NCBI RefSeq assembly: GCF_018860855.1
Contig: NZ_JAHKQE010000034.1
Span: 1 to 64,000, forward strand
From: Amphritea atlantica
GTDB taxonomy: Bacteria > Pseudomonadota > Gammaproteobacteria > Pseudomonadales > Balneatricaceae
DNA length: 64,000 nucleotides
Reading direction: 5' to 3'
This document shows positions 56,199 through 64,000 of this stretch, piece after piece. A program made the translations under genes and the position numbers. The notes below the pieces were generated by a model. It did not search any database and was not told the origin of the DNA. It saw only the letters and a program-made list of their open reading frames with translations. Positions within the stretch are counted from its first letter, which is position 1. Every line of letters starts with the position of its first letter.

Positions 56199-57506
56199 TT
56201 ACGTTATTGAATACCCTAGGTATTGTGGTAACCATAATGCGATTTGTGGGAAAAATATAATCAATAATAAAGCACTGAACATAGTCACCATAAACAGCAA
56301 CGCCCAACCAAAGGTCTGCTCTAAGCGTATATTAGCCACTTTCGTAGTTACCATTAAATTAATGGCGACAGGTGGGGTAAATTGACCAATAGCGATATTC
56401 ATGGCTAATAGGATACCAAACCAAATGGGGTTCCATTCAAAATGACTCATTAGAGGTACTAAGATCGGTGTGAGAATCAAATAGATAGAAATAGCATCCA
56501 GTAACATACCTGCTAATAGCACAAGTAGCATAACCAAAAGTAGTAACGTTAATGAGTTATCTGAAACGGAAAGAATGGCCTCAGCTAAACGTGTAAATGT
56601 GCCTAAGGTCGTGCCTGCCCAGGCAAAAATTCCAGCTAAAGAAATAATTAGCAATACTATACCTGAAATTTTAACGGCTTCATTAAATATTGATAACAGG
56701 CTAGATAGTGTTAGCAAACGGTAAATAAACGCGCCAATAAATAGACCATAGGTTACTGCAACCACGGCAGCTTCTGTTGGTGTAAATAACCCGGAACGTA
56801 GTCCCCCTAAAATAATTACGGGTGCTAATAAGGCCGGAATAGCTTTGATAAAACTTTCTTTAATGGAAAGACGTTCGGCATCAGGTTCAGCATCAGGTGC
56901 TTCCCAACCATTTATTTTTGATAAAATATAGGCTGGTATTAATAAAGATGCACCGGCTAATAACCCTGGAAATAAACCTGCTGCAAATAAAGCTCGTAAA
57001 TCCAAACCAGGAATCATTACCGAGTATAAAATTAACGCAATGGAAGGCGGAATAAGAATAGCGGTGGAAGAGGCCGCAGCAATTAAAGACGCTGAAAAAG
57101 GGCGGGGATATCCTGCTTTGGTCATACTTGGCAACATTACCATAGCAACAGCTGCCGCATCGGCAGGCCCAGATCCACTCATACCACCCATTATTAAGCA
57201 GACTAGAACCGCCACTAAGGACAATCCACCATAGCGACGGCCAATTAATGATTGCGCTAAGTTAACTAAACTTGCTGCAACCCCTGCTCGCTCAAATATA
57301 AGCCCCGTTAAAATAAATAACGGAATAGCAATCAGTGGGTATTTAGCTACACTGTTATAAGTATTCGTACCTAAAGTTGCCAACATATCAGGGGATAATC
57401 CGGTGATTATACCTGTTGCGCCGCCTAACCCTAATGCAAAAGCGACGGGCATACCTAGGAATAAACACGCCCCGAAAACAACTAACATCCATAAATCAGG
57501 GCTCAT
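56199..57506 (-). CDS. dctM: TRAP transporter large permease subunit (DctM type)
   Basis: The 435-residue membrane protein has about 12 helices and the DctM signatures: FLGMPVAFALGLGG, PLIAIPLFILTGLIFERAG, GGMSGSGPADAAAVAMVMLPSM and FTPPVAINLMVT. It forms the solute channel with DctQ and the binding protein DctP. The solute is not predictable; DctP-type systems carry C4-dicarboxylates, sugar acids, ectoine and others. It overlaps dctQ by 4 bases. Confidence 0.93.
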   Translation of the reverse strand: MSPDLWMLVVFGACLFLGMPVAFALGLGGATGIITGLSPDMLATLGTNTYNSVAKYPLIAIPLFILTGLIFERAGVAASLVNLAQSLIGRRYGGLSLVAVLVCLIMGGMSGSGPADAAAVAMVMLPSMTKAGYPRPFSASLIAAASSTAILIPPSIALILYSVMIPGLDLRALFAAGLFPGLLAGASLLIPAYILSKINGWEAPDAEPDAERLSIKESFIKAIPALLAPVIILGGLRSGLFTPTEAAVVAVTYGLFIGAFIYRLLTLSSLLSIFNEAVKISGIVLLIISLAGIFAWAGTTLGTFTRLAEAILSVSDNSLTLLLLVMLLVLLAGMLLDAISIYLILTPILVPLMSHFEWNPIWFGILLAMNIAIGQFTPPVAINLMVTTKVANIRLEQTFGWALLFMVTMFSALLLIIFFPQIALWLPQYLGYSIT

Positions 57507-57988
57507 TGCTGCGCCTCTTCTGAATAATCATCCATCTTTAAGCGGCTGATTAAGTTCTGAGTGCTACGAAAAATAATAGCAACGGAAAGTAACGGTAACC
57601 AAATTAAGTAGATCCAAGTAGGGTAACCTAAACCGGGTGACGTTGTTTCCCACGTAAACTCTTGATAAGCTAATAAGCCTCCATACCAAACAATTAAGCT
57701 AAGCACGATAAGACTGCCCAGCCACTGTATAACATAGATAATACGTCGACCTGTTAGGCCCAAATGTTTTTCTAATAGAGTAATACGAATATGCTCATTA
57801 CTTTTTGCAGCAACTGCGGCGCCGGAAAAAGCCAATATAACGATTAGAAATACTGAGAATTCTTCAGTAAAAGCAAAAGAAGCATTTGTTGTATAACGTA
57901 CTAATACGTTAGCCAAACTGATGACGCAAATAGATGCTAAGGCAATAATGCCTAACCAAGATTCAAGTGAAAAGGTGTTTTTTGACAT
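57503..57988 (-). CDS. dctQ: TRAP transporter small permease subunit (DctQ type)
   Basis: The 161 residues form four membrane helices (about 12-32, 45-62, 85-105 and 128-148), with NVLVRYTTNASFAFTEEFSVFLIVILAFSGAAVAAKSNEHIRI, typical of DctQ. It overlaps dctM by 4 bases. An 81-base gap containing a perfect inverted repeat separates it from dctP. Confidence 0.92.
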   Translation of the reverse strand: MSKNTFSLESWLGIIALASICVISLANVLVRYTTNASFAFTEEFSVFLIVILAFSGAAVAAKSNEHIRITLLEKHLGLTGRRIIYVIQWLGSLIVLSLIVWYGGLLAYQEFTWETTSPGLGYPTWIYLIWLPLLSVAIIFRSTQNLISRLKMDDYSEEAQQ

Positions 57989-58011
57989 GATGTATAGCCA
58001 GTAATTAAATA

Positions 58012-58039
58012 CTCTAGGTTAAGTATTTAACCTAGAGTG
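58012..58039. repeat. Perfect 12-bp inverted repeat between dctP and dctQ
   Basis: ACTCTAGGTTAA (58012-58023) and TTAACCTAGAGT (58028-58039) pair perfectly around GTAT. No T-run follows on the minus strand. Stem-loops at this spot commonly protect the upstream mRNA, giving more binding protein than permease; that role is inferred. Confidence 0.75.
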
Positions 58040-58069
58040 AATTTTTGATCTTTAAGTAGCTATTATTAA

Positions 58070-59074
58070 TTAACGATTGGTAATGGCTGCTTGTGCTGCT
58101 TCTACTAAGTCTTCACCAATTTTTGGTATCCACTTTTTGTAAACACCTTGGGTAGCTGTAACAAAAGCTTGGTGTTGCTCAGGCGTAAGAGCTGTCACTT
58201 CTACACCACGGTCACGAATAGATTTAAGCGTAGCATCCAGTTCTGCACGTGATTTAGCAATCTCCCACTGACCAGCATCATACGCAGCTTGCTTTAGTAG
58301 CTGTTGATCCGCAGTCGATAATTTAGACCAAACACGCTTACTTGCACCAAAGATGAGTGGATCATTCATATAATGCCAGAGTGTTAGGTATTTTTGATTA
58401 GCACGATCGGCGCGAGCAACATCAAATACTGATAAAGGGTTTTCTTGACCATCAACAGCGCCAGTCGTTAATGCAGGCAAAGCATCCGTCCAGCTCATTT
58501 GAGTAGGGTTAGCACCCAGTGCGTTAAACGTGTCTAAAAACAGTGGTGATCCAACGACGCGTACTTTTAAGCCTTTTAAATCTGCCGGTTGAGTTAAAAT
58601 GCCGCGCGAGTTAGATAATTCACGAAAACCATTTTCACCCCAGGCCAAGGGAACAATACCACGTTTTTCAATGGCATCAAAAACCATTTGTCCTGCTTTA
58701 CCTTGGGTAATCGCATCAACGGCTGCGTTGTCAGGCATCAAAAAAGGTAATGAGAAAAGGTTGGCTTCTGGTACTTGAGTTGACCAGTTAATGGTTGAAC
58801 CAACGGCCATATCAATTAAACCGCTGCGCATAGCAGAAAACTCACGAGTTTGATCGCCGGATACCAATTGTGCGTTGGGATAAACTTTTAGCGTAATACG
58901 ACCATCCGAACGTTCTTCTACCAATTCAGCCCATTTGCTGGCTGCTTGCCCCCAAGGAAAGGCATCTGATAAAACAGTAGAGACTGAAAATTCACGGGTT
59001 TCTTGTGCAAAAACAGGTGCAGCACCTAAGCTTAAGCAGGCAGCACTCAGTGCCAGCCATTTTTTAATGTTCAT
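58070..59074 (-). CDS. dctP: TRAP transporter substrate-binding protein (DctP type)
   Basis: The 334-residue periplasmic protein starts with a signal peptide (MNIKKWLALSAACLSLGAAPVFAQ). The DctP fold follows: FPWGQAASKWAELVEERSDGRITLKVYPNAQL, LKGLKVRVVGSPLFLDTFNALGANPTQMSW and TTGAVDGQENPLS, including the solute-carboxylate Arg region. ATG 59074 has GGAG 8 bases upstream. It is the first gene of the operon. Solute unknown. Confidence 0.93.
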   Translation of the reverse strand: MNIKKWLALSAACLSLGAAPVFAQETREFSVSTVLSDAFPWGQAASKWAELVEERSDGRITLKVYPNAQLVSGDQTREFSAMRSGLIDMAVGSTINWSTQVPEANLFSLPFLMPDNAAVDAITQGKAGQMVFDAIEKRGIVPLAWGENGFRELSNSRGILTQPADLKGLKVRVVGSPLFLDTFNALGANPTQMSWTDALPALTTGAVDGQENPLSVFDVARADRANQKYLTLWHYMNDPLIFGASKRVWSKLSTADQQLLKQAAYDAGQWEIAKSRAELDATLKSIRDRGVEVTALTPEQHQAFVTATQGVYKKWIPKIGEDLVEAAQAAITNR

Positions 59075-59311
59075 TATTTGCTCCAATATTATTTTTTTTA
59101 AAGTGGCAGATATTAACAGAAGTTCAGTCTAGACTTAACTTTATATTAGAAAGATGGACTACTCTTGAGTGAAAAATTGTTCTTTTAAGCAATTACTCAA
59201 TAGATAAGCGGGGATTCATGTAATAAGTGCGACACTTTTTGCTAAAGGTGGAGAGGTGGTCAACTGCTGACCGTGGTACGTTTCTTCTCGCTAAAGACAA
59301 AGTGTATCACT

Positions 59312-59888
59312 ATGACATATCAACAGTTGACCGAATGACCAAAGGGAAACGATACCAGATATCGATTCTTCTTGCGCAGGGTTATCGGTCTGTTTTTATC
59401 GCTAAAACAATCGATGTACATCGTTCAACCGTTTATCGAGAACTCGACCGAAACGGATCAAAGGATGGTTATCATCCTGAACAGGCTCAGCAGAAGACTC
59501 AAGAGCGTAAGACTTTGGCAGCTAAATACAAAATTCCAGCGTTAACGGTTGAGTATGTTGAACTTGGTTTGTCACTTCACTGGAGTCCAGAGCAGATTAG
59601 CGGTGTTGGGCATTTAATTGATATGCCAGTCAGTCACGAGTGGATCTACCGCTATATCGCTGCAAATAAATCCGCTGGCGGAACGCTTTACAAAGCGCTA
59701 CGGCAAGGACATAAACGTTATCGACGAGGCGTGAATACAAAGCGTTGTGTAATACCCGATCCTTGTTCGATAGATGAGCGACCTGAGGTGTCGAAAATAA
59801 AGAACGCTTTGGCGGTTGGGAAGTCACTGTTCAGGGTAAACAAGGCACTAGGGCACTCGTCACGCTGGCAGAGCGTAAAAGTCGTATG
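59312..59888 (+). pseudogene. IS30-family transposase remnant (two frameshifts, truncated)
   Basis: The normal IS30 start MTYQQLTE begins at ATG 59312 but stops after 8 codons. The homologous sequence continues in another frame as GKRYQISILLAQGY .. VHRSTVYRELDRNG (helix-turn-helix). A second shift near 59785 moves the DDE domain into a third frame (ENKERFGGWEVTVQGKQG). There the usual WEVDTV or WEIDTV has become WEVTV, so the first catalytic Asp is gone. Homology ends near 59888, before the rest of the DDE domain. The single long frame 59227-60003 is a patchwork and not a real gene. Confidence 0.8.
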
Positions 59889-59922
59889 CACCCTAGGGTT
59901 ATCTGTTTTCTCGGCGGTGTCG

Positions 59923-60897
59923 TTATTGGCTATCACTGAAAAGAGTGACGCGATTACGTCCACCCTGCTTCGATTGATACAGTGCTTTATCGGCTTCTTC
60001 TAGCCATTCAACTTCATTACTTTGTTCGAGTTTAATTTCAGAGATGCCGATACTAATGGTGACTGATATTTTGTGGCCTGCGTATTCGACCACTGATGAT
60101 TCAACCGCCGCACGCAGCCGCTCAGCAAAGATGATCGCATTTTCACCGCTGGTGTCCACGAGGATGGCGCTATATTCTTCACCGCCATAACGACCGGTAA
60201 AGTCTGTTTTGCGGGCTTGTTTTTGCAGAGTGTCCGCAATGGTTTGGATGACAATATCACCGGCTTGGTGACCATAGGTATCATTCACTTTTTTAAAGTG
60301 ATCGATATCAAACATAATTAACGAAGAGGTCTCTTGTCGACGGCCAAAGCGAGCAAACTCTTTTTCAAGGCACTCCTGCCAATAGGCTCGATTATATAAT
60401 CCCGTTAGGCCATCTACTCGACTGAGTGATTGTAGTCGCTTATTTGCTGCTTGTAGTTCTTGTTGTGCGATAGCATTATCAGTGGTGTCGTAGATCAAAA
60501 TACCGATATGATTTACTTGGCCCGTTGGTGAACTCAAGGGGGTCAAAGTGACATTCTGGTACATATAGGGTGAGCTGCCGGTTATCGGGCGGTGACTCTT
60601 AAATTGAAATAGGTAGGGTCTTTGTTCCCAGGATATATAAGCCGTGTTACTGAGCAGCAGGACACCTTCCATTTTTTTTCTTAACCAGCGCTCAGGTAAT
60701 TCCGGGAACAGACTAAAAAGCTGTTGGTTAGCGGCTTTACTCGCCGAAATGCCCGAATGATTTTCCATAAAGCCATTCCATAGACAGATATGGTGATATC
60801 GGTCGACAACGATTAGGCCTGCTTCAAAATTCTGTAATAGCCCCAGAATCCAGTGGATATCATCAATATCATGTTCTTGGTGTATGGTGTTATTCAT
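59923..60897 (-). CDS. Diguanylate cyclase (PAS-like + GGDEF)
   Basis: This cytosolic 324-residue enzyme makes cyclic di-GMP from GTP. A PAS-like sensor (about 18-125) is followed by a GGDEF domain with active-site GGEEY at 238-242 and an inhibitory-site RxxD (RKTD, 229-232) five residues before it, so product feedback is likely. Its start overlaps the upstream REC-CheC-like gene by 4 bases (ATGA type), so both proteins are probably made together and act in one pathway. Confidence 0.92.
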   Translation of the reverse strand: MNNTIHQEHDIDDIHWILGLLQNFEAGLIVVDRYHHICLWNGFMENHSGISASKAANQQLFSLFPELPERWLRKKMEGVLLLSNTAYISWEQRPYLFQFKSHRPITGSSPYMYQNVTLTPLSSPTGQVNHIGILIYDTTDNAIAQQELQAANKRLQSLSRVDGLTGLYNRAYWQECLEKEFARFGRRQETSSLIMFDIDHFKKVNDTYGHQAGDIVIQTIADTLQKQARKTDFTGRYGGEEYSAILVDTSGENAIIFAERLRAAVESSVVEYAGHKISVTISIGISEIKLEQSNEVEWLEEADKALYQSKQGGRNRVTLFSDSQ

Positions 60898-61871
60898 GGA
60901 AAATATCTCGCCATCTCTTTTAGTTTAGGCAGTGAATCTTCCGTGAATATGATGAGTAGTTCACAATAAAAATCGTGTGATTTTAATTGATAATCAATGG
61001 TTATCATTAAGGTTTTTTGCCACTGAGTATTTTGTTCTGGAAGCTCAGAAAAGTCGCGTAGAATGATCGGTGTTGCTCGACTTAAGGTGATATCAAGTTG
61101 CTTCGAAAAACCCGTGGTGAATGCGCCAATAAGAGTGTTGGAGAGGGTCATTTGTAAATCAGCGTCAAGTTGATCCGTTTGTCCCTGCATATCCATTAAT
61201 TGAGCGATAGTATCGAGATTGTCCCGCTGAATGAGTAATAAGGCCTCACCGGCTAGATTGGGTCCAACGAACCCTTGGCTGACTAAATCAAAATTACGGC
61301 TGGTGGCACTGAGCAATATCATTTCAATTTCAGCAGGAGAGGCAAGGCTGACTTTTGGGATCGGCAGAGCAATAAATGTATTTAATAGACGCGCTAATTG
61401 ATTGCCCGCCTGGCCCATCGCGACATTGGCAACTTCTTGATAATAGTCGGGTAGTTCTAGGACTTCTTCATTGGCTAAATGACTTTCAGAATGTTCAAGT
61501 TCTGTGAGTAAGCCGTATTGGTTTAGCACGTCTGCAATAATGTCAGATGAACAAGGTTTTTTAATAAAGGCTAAAGCCCCGAGGGCCATAATCCGCTTTT
61601 GTGCTTCAGGCTGAATATCGCCTGAAACGACGACAACCATCGTCGGCAGATCATCGCTACGGATATGTTCCAGCGTCTGATAGCCATCCATCGTAGGCAT
61701 ATTTAGATCGAGAAAGAGGATATCCCCTTTGCCTGTGTGGACGGCTTCTAAGGCTTCAAGGCCGTTTTCGGCAAAGGTAATCTCAACATTCCAACCTCGA
61801 AGTGCAGAGGCTATTTGCTTTCGTGCTAGGCGAGAATCATCACAGATAACGATTGGAACGGCTGAGTGCAA
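60894..61871 (-). CDS. Response regulator with CheC/CheX-like output domain
   Basis: The 325 residues combine a receiver domain (IVICDDSRLARKQI, phospho-Asp55 in LFLDLNMPTMDG, Lys in FIKKP) with a C-terminal CheC/FliY-like region (about 140-325). The latter contains YYQEVANVAMGQAGNQLARLL and a second repeat MTLSNTLIGAFTTGFSKQL. CheC-type domains remove phosphate from CheY-like receivers. The fusion might dephosphorylate itself or a partner and gate the coupled diguanylate cyclase (inference). Confidence 0.82.
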   Translation of the reverse strand: MHSAVPIVICDDSRLARKQIASALRGWNVEITFAENGLEALEAVHTGKGDILFLDLNMPTMDGYQTLEHIRSDDLPTMVVVVSGDIQPEAQKRIMALGALAFIKKPCSSDIIADVLNQYGLLTELEHSESHLANEEVLELPDYYQEVANVAMGQAGNQLARLLNTFIALPIPKVSLASPAEIEMILLSATSRNFDLVSQGFVGPNLAGEALLLIQRDNLDTIAQLMDMQGQTDQLDADLQMTLSNTLIGAFTTGFSKQLDITLSRATPIILRDFSELPEQNTQWQKTLMITIDYQLKSHDFYCELLIIFTEDSLPKLKEMARYFP

Positions 61872-62254
61872 GTGCGCTTTCCTTTAGATTCAAAACCTTA
61901 AAATGTTTAAACATGATACTCAGATAGCGTATAAAGTCACGCCATCAGCGTTGATTAAATCTGCCTATTTTGAGGATTTTCTTCTCAGTATTGGCGGGAT
62001 GCTTTTATTATTTAAACCTAACTATTTAATTTAAAACCATTCTTTTTATGATCGAGTGCTCAATTTGATTTAACAATAGGTGAACAATTGCTCAAATAAA
62101 TTTGGTTATTACGGATTAGCGGAGTTTATTTGACAGCTTGTTAATCCAGATTATTGGGCTGGTATGTGAATGGTGAGAGTGGAAAACCATTATTGTTGTA
62201 GAAGAAAAAGCCTGACAGGCCTTATTGAGTGGCACAGTTGTCAGGCGGTGTTAT
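61872..62254. other. AT-rich intergenic region with a terminator for the hemL unit at 62203-62246
   Basis: No gene is seen. On the minus strand GCCTGACA (complement of 62239-62246) pairs with TGTCAGGC (complement of 62210-62217) and is followed by TTTTTCTTC, a good terminator for hemL and the small membrane gene. The rest should carry the promoter of the REC-CheC/diguanylate cyclase pair; no motif was recognised. Confidence 0.7.
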
Positions 62255-62869
62255 TTACCGAACGCTTTGTTTTATGGCGATAGTCGACAGGGGTAGGGCG
62301 CCCGCTAGAAATAATGGGTATAGGAGATCATGATTGAAGAGTTGATTGGCGAGCAATGTGCCGGGGCCCATTAAGAGCAGCGCGATAGCCATATTGACGG
62401 TGGCTAGCAGAGTGATTCCTCGTAATCGTTTCTGGTTAGATCCTGCTGCCAAGAACATCGTCGCCGTGACAGCGACAGCGACTACCTGAGTGTAGAGCTC
62501 GCCATGCTCCATACGGCGTAATAGTTCAAACAGAGCAAACAATCCGATCAGCCAGCGCCCCCAAGCGGGACGTTGCCAATGACAATGACGTGCGCTAACC
62601 AGTAGCGCGGTGGCAAAAAACGGCAGAGCAACAAAGTAAGCGAGATTACTCAAGAGTCGCTGTAGCGTGGCGATATCGGTTCCAGCGATACTATCGGATT
62701 TACTGATCAGCTCCGATAGTGCCCAAATGCCGAGAAATACCGCACTTAAGGCTGCGGCTTGTAACGTCGCCTTAGGTTCCTCGCTTAGGGACTGTGCTTT
62801 ACGTTGCAGTTGCAGTGCTGCGAACAGCGCGCTGATTAACAGCGCCCCGTATGCCAGACTAATCAGCAT
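62255..62869 (-). CDS. Hypothetical membrane protein downstream of hemL
   Basis: This 204-residue protein has about six membrane helices (about 3-20, 36-55, 70-90, 103-118, 125-142 and 150-198). I do not recognise a family. It begins 3 bases after the hemL stop and ends just before a terminator, so it is co-transcribed with hemL. A link to haem synthesis is not shown by sequence. Confidence 0.72.
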   Translation of the reverse strand: MLISLAYGALLISALFAALQLQRKAQSLSEEPKATLQAAALSAVFLGIWALSELISKSDSIAGTDIATLQRLLSNLAYFVALPFFATALLVSARHCHWQRPAWGRWLIGLFALFELLRRMEHGELYTQVVAVAVTATMFLAAGSNQKRLRGITLLATVNMAIALLLMGPGTLLANQLFNHDLLYPLFLAGALPLSTIAIKQSVR

Positions 62870-62872
62870 GGT

Positions 62873-64000
62873 TTATTCCGCAGCCAATTTAGCAAATACC
62901 CGACCTGCCGCTTCGATGGTGGCGTTGATATCGTCTTCGGTATGAGCCTGAGACATAAAACCGGCTTCAAATGCCGACGGTGCTAAGTAGATACCTTCAT
63001 CTAGCATACCGTGGAAGAAGCGGCCAAATTTTTCGGCATCGCATTGCATCACCTCAGCGAAGCAGGTGACCTGCTCTTGATCGGTAAAGAACAGACCAAA
63101 CATACCGCCCACCTGAGTGGTGGTGAAGGGAACACCATGACGCAGTGCCATCGCTTCAAAGCCTTGGGTTAGCAGTTCGGTTTTGGCGCTGAGCTTTTCA
63201 TGAAAACCCTCTTCCTGAAGTGCATTCAGCATTGCCAGCCCTGCAGCCATGGCCAGTGGGTTACCCGACAGTGTACCGGCTTGATAAACCGGTCCGAGTG
63301 GCGAGATGTATTCCATGATTTCACGTTTACCACCGAAGGCACCGACCGGCAGACCGCCGCCAATCACTTTACCCATAGTGGTTAGGTCTGGGGTAACACC
63401 GTAATAACCTTGAGCACCGGTCAGCGAAACCCGAAAACCAGTCATCACTTCATCGATAATCAAGACCGCGCCGTACTCATCACAAACCTCGCGAAGCCCT
63501 TGCAGGAAACCCGGTACCGGTGGGATACAGTTCATGTTGCCAGCGACGGGTTCAACAATAATACAAGCGATCTCATTACCCGCTTCAGCAAATGCTTGAC
63601 GGACATTGTCGATATCATTGTAGGTTAGCGTGATGGTGTGTTCTGCGAGGCTAGCCGGTACGCCAGGGGAGCTTGGCTCACCAAGGGTCAGCATACCGGA
63701 GCCGGCTTTGACTAATAGTGAGTCCGAGTGGCCGTGGTAGCAGCCTTCAAATTTAACAATTTTGTCACGTCCGGTATAACCACGGGCAAGGCGAATCGCG
63801 CTCATAGTCGCTTCAGTGCCGGAGCTGACCATTCGTACTAAGTCCATGCCGGGCATAATTTCACAGACTTTATCGGCCATTTCGATTTCGATGGCAGTGG
63901 GCGCGCCAAAGCCTAGACCAGAGTCCATGACTTTGCGTACGGCATCCATCACGGTGGGGTGCGAGTGGCCAAGAATCATTGGGCCCCATGAGCCAACATA
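62873..64000 (-). CDS. hemL: Glutamate-1-semialdehyde 2,1-aminomutase (N-terminus outside window)
   Basis: HemL makes 5-aminolevulinate from glutamate-1-semialdehyde, the haem precursor in the C5 pathway, with pyridoxal phosphate. The visible 375 residues lack only the start of the protein; the frame is still open at the window edge ([15 protein letters not shown]). Signatures: [47 protein letters not shown] and the cofactor Lys in [18 protein letters not shown]. It is cut at 64000 by the window, not truncated in the genome as far as can be seen. Confidence 0.96.
   Translation of the reverse strand, partial: YVGSWGPMILGHSHPTVMDAVRKVMDSGLGFGAPTAIEIEMADKVCEIMPGMDLVRMVSSGTEATMSAIRLARGYTGRDKIVKFEGCYHGHSDSLLVKAGSGMLTLGEPSSPGVPASLAEHTITLTYNDIDNVRQAFAEAGNEIACIIVEPVAGNMNCIPPVPGFLQGLREVCDEYGAVLIIDEVMTGFRVSLTGAQGYYGVTPDLTTMGKVIGGGLPVGAFGGKREIMEYISPLGPVYQAGTLSGNPLAMAAGLAMLNALQEEGFHEKLSAKTELLTQGFEAMALRHGVPFTTTQVGGMFGLFFTDQEQVTCFAEVMQCDAEKFGRFFHGMLDEGIYLAPSAFEAGFMSQAHTEDDINATIEAAGRVFAKLAAE

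Noticed and set aside
59227-60003. Intact 258-residue IS30 transposase
   Set aside because: The long frame joins pieces of three reading frames and ends inside the antisense of the diguanylate cyclase gene. The true IS30 start and catalytic block are in other frames.

Overview
The window is a stretch of chromosome from a gammaproteobacterium, most likely a marine member of the Oceanospirillales (Amphritea/Neptunomonas/Marinobacterium type). I infer this from the protein sequences and from two conserved gene blocks. One is the secG-tRNA-Leu-tRNA-fMet-rimP-nusA-infB-rbfA-truB-rpsO-pnp block found across gammaproteobacteria. The other is a dksA-gluQRS-cbrX-cbrA-cbrB-(crcZ)-pcnB-folK-panB-panC block otherwise best known from Pseudomonas. 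The taxonomic call is an inference; no 16S gene is present.

Layout. 1-2.6 kb: the C-terminal part of an IS110-type transposase and a reverse-strand chemoreceptor. 2.8-14.4 kb, forward: carA, carB and greA, then yhbY (reverse), rlmE, ftsH, folP, glmM, tpiA and secG. 14.4-15.4 kb: tRNA-Leu(GAG) and initiator tRNA-fMet, each followed by sequence that repeats the 3' end of the tRNA. 15.5-24.2 kb: the translation and RNA-decay operon rimP to pnp. 24.3-31 kb: mixed small genes (creA, a Fur-box gene, a SnoaL-like gene, a YciC-like gene, rsmC, rsuA, a tandem PTPS-like protein, a thiolase). 31-41.1 kb, reverse: the dksA to panC block. 41.5-54 kb: an aminotransferase, sfsA, a Rieske protein, TonB with a haemin-type ABC permease and ATPase, a kinase fusion, PBP1b, a TPR lipoprotein, a Crp/Fnr regulator, a cold-shock protein and two membrane proteins. 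54.4-55.3 kb: a delta-class carbonic anhydrase. 55.7-59.9 kb: a TRAP transporter operon between two broken insertion sequences (IS5-like and IS30-like). 59.9-64 kb, reverse: a diguanylate cyclase coupled to a REC-CheC-like protein, a small membrane protein and hemL, which runs off the window end.

The most notable region is the 558-base gap between cbrB and pcnB. On the reverse strand it has an exact GG-N10-GC sigma-54 promoter and, upstream of it, a cluster of TGTTAC/GTAACA half-sites. Downstream lies about 230 nt with three stem-loops, each holding an A-rich AANAANAA-type motif in its loop. This is what a CbrB-activated, CrcZ-like Hfq/Crc-decoy RNA should look like, in a genome that does not look like Pseudomonas. 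The second notable feature is the set of 138-144 bp tandem repeats behind tRNA-Leu. Each ends in a copy of the tRNA 3' end, recalling the rtT repeats behind E. coli tyrT.
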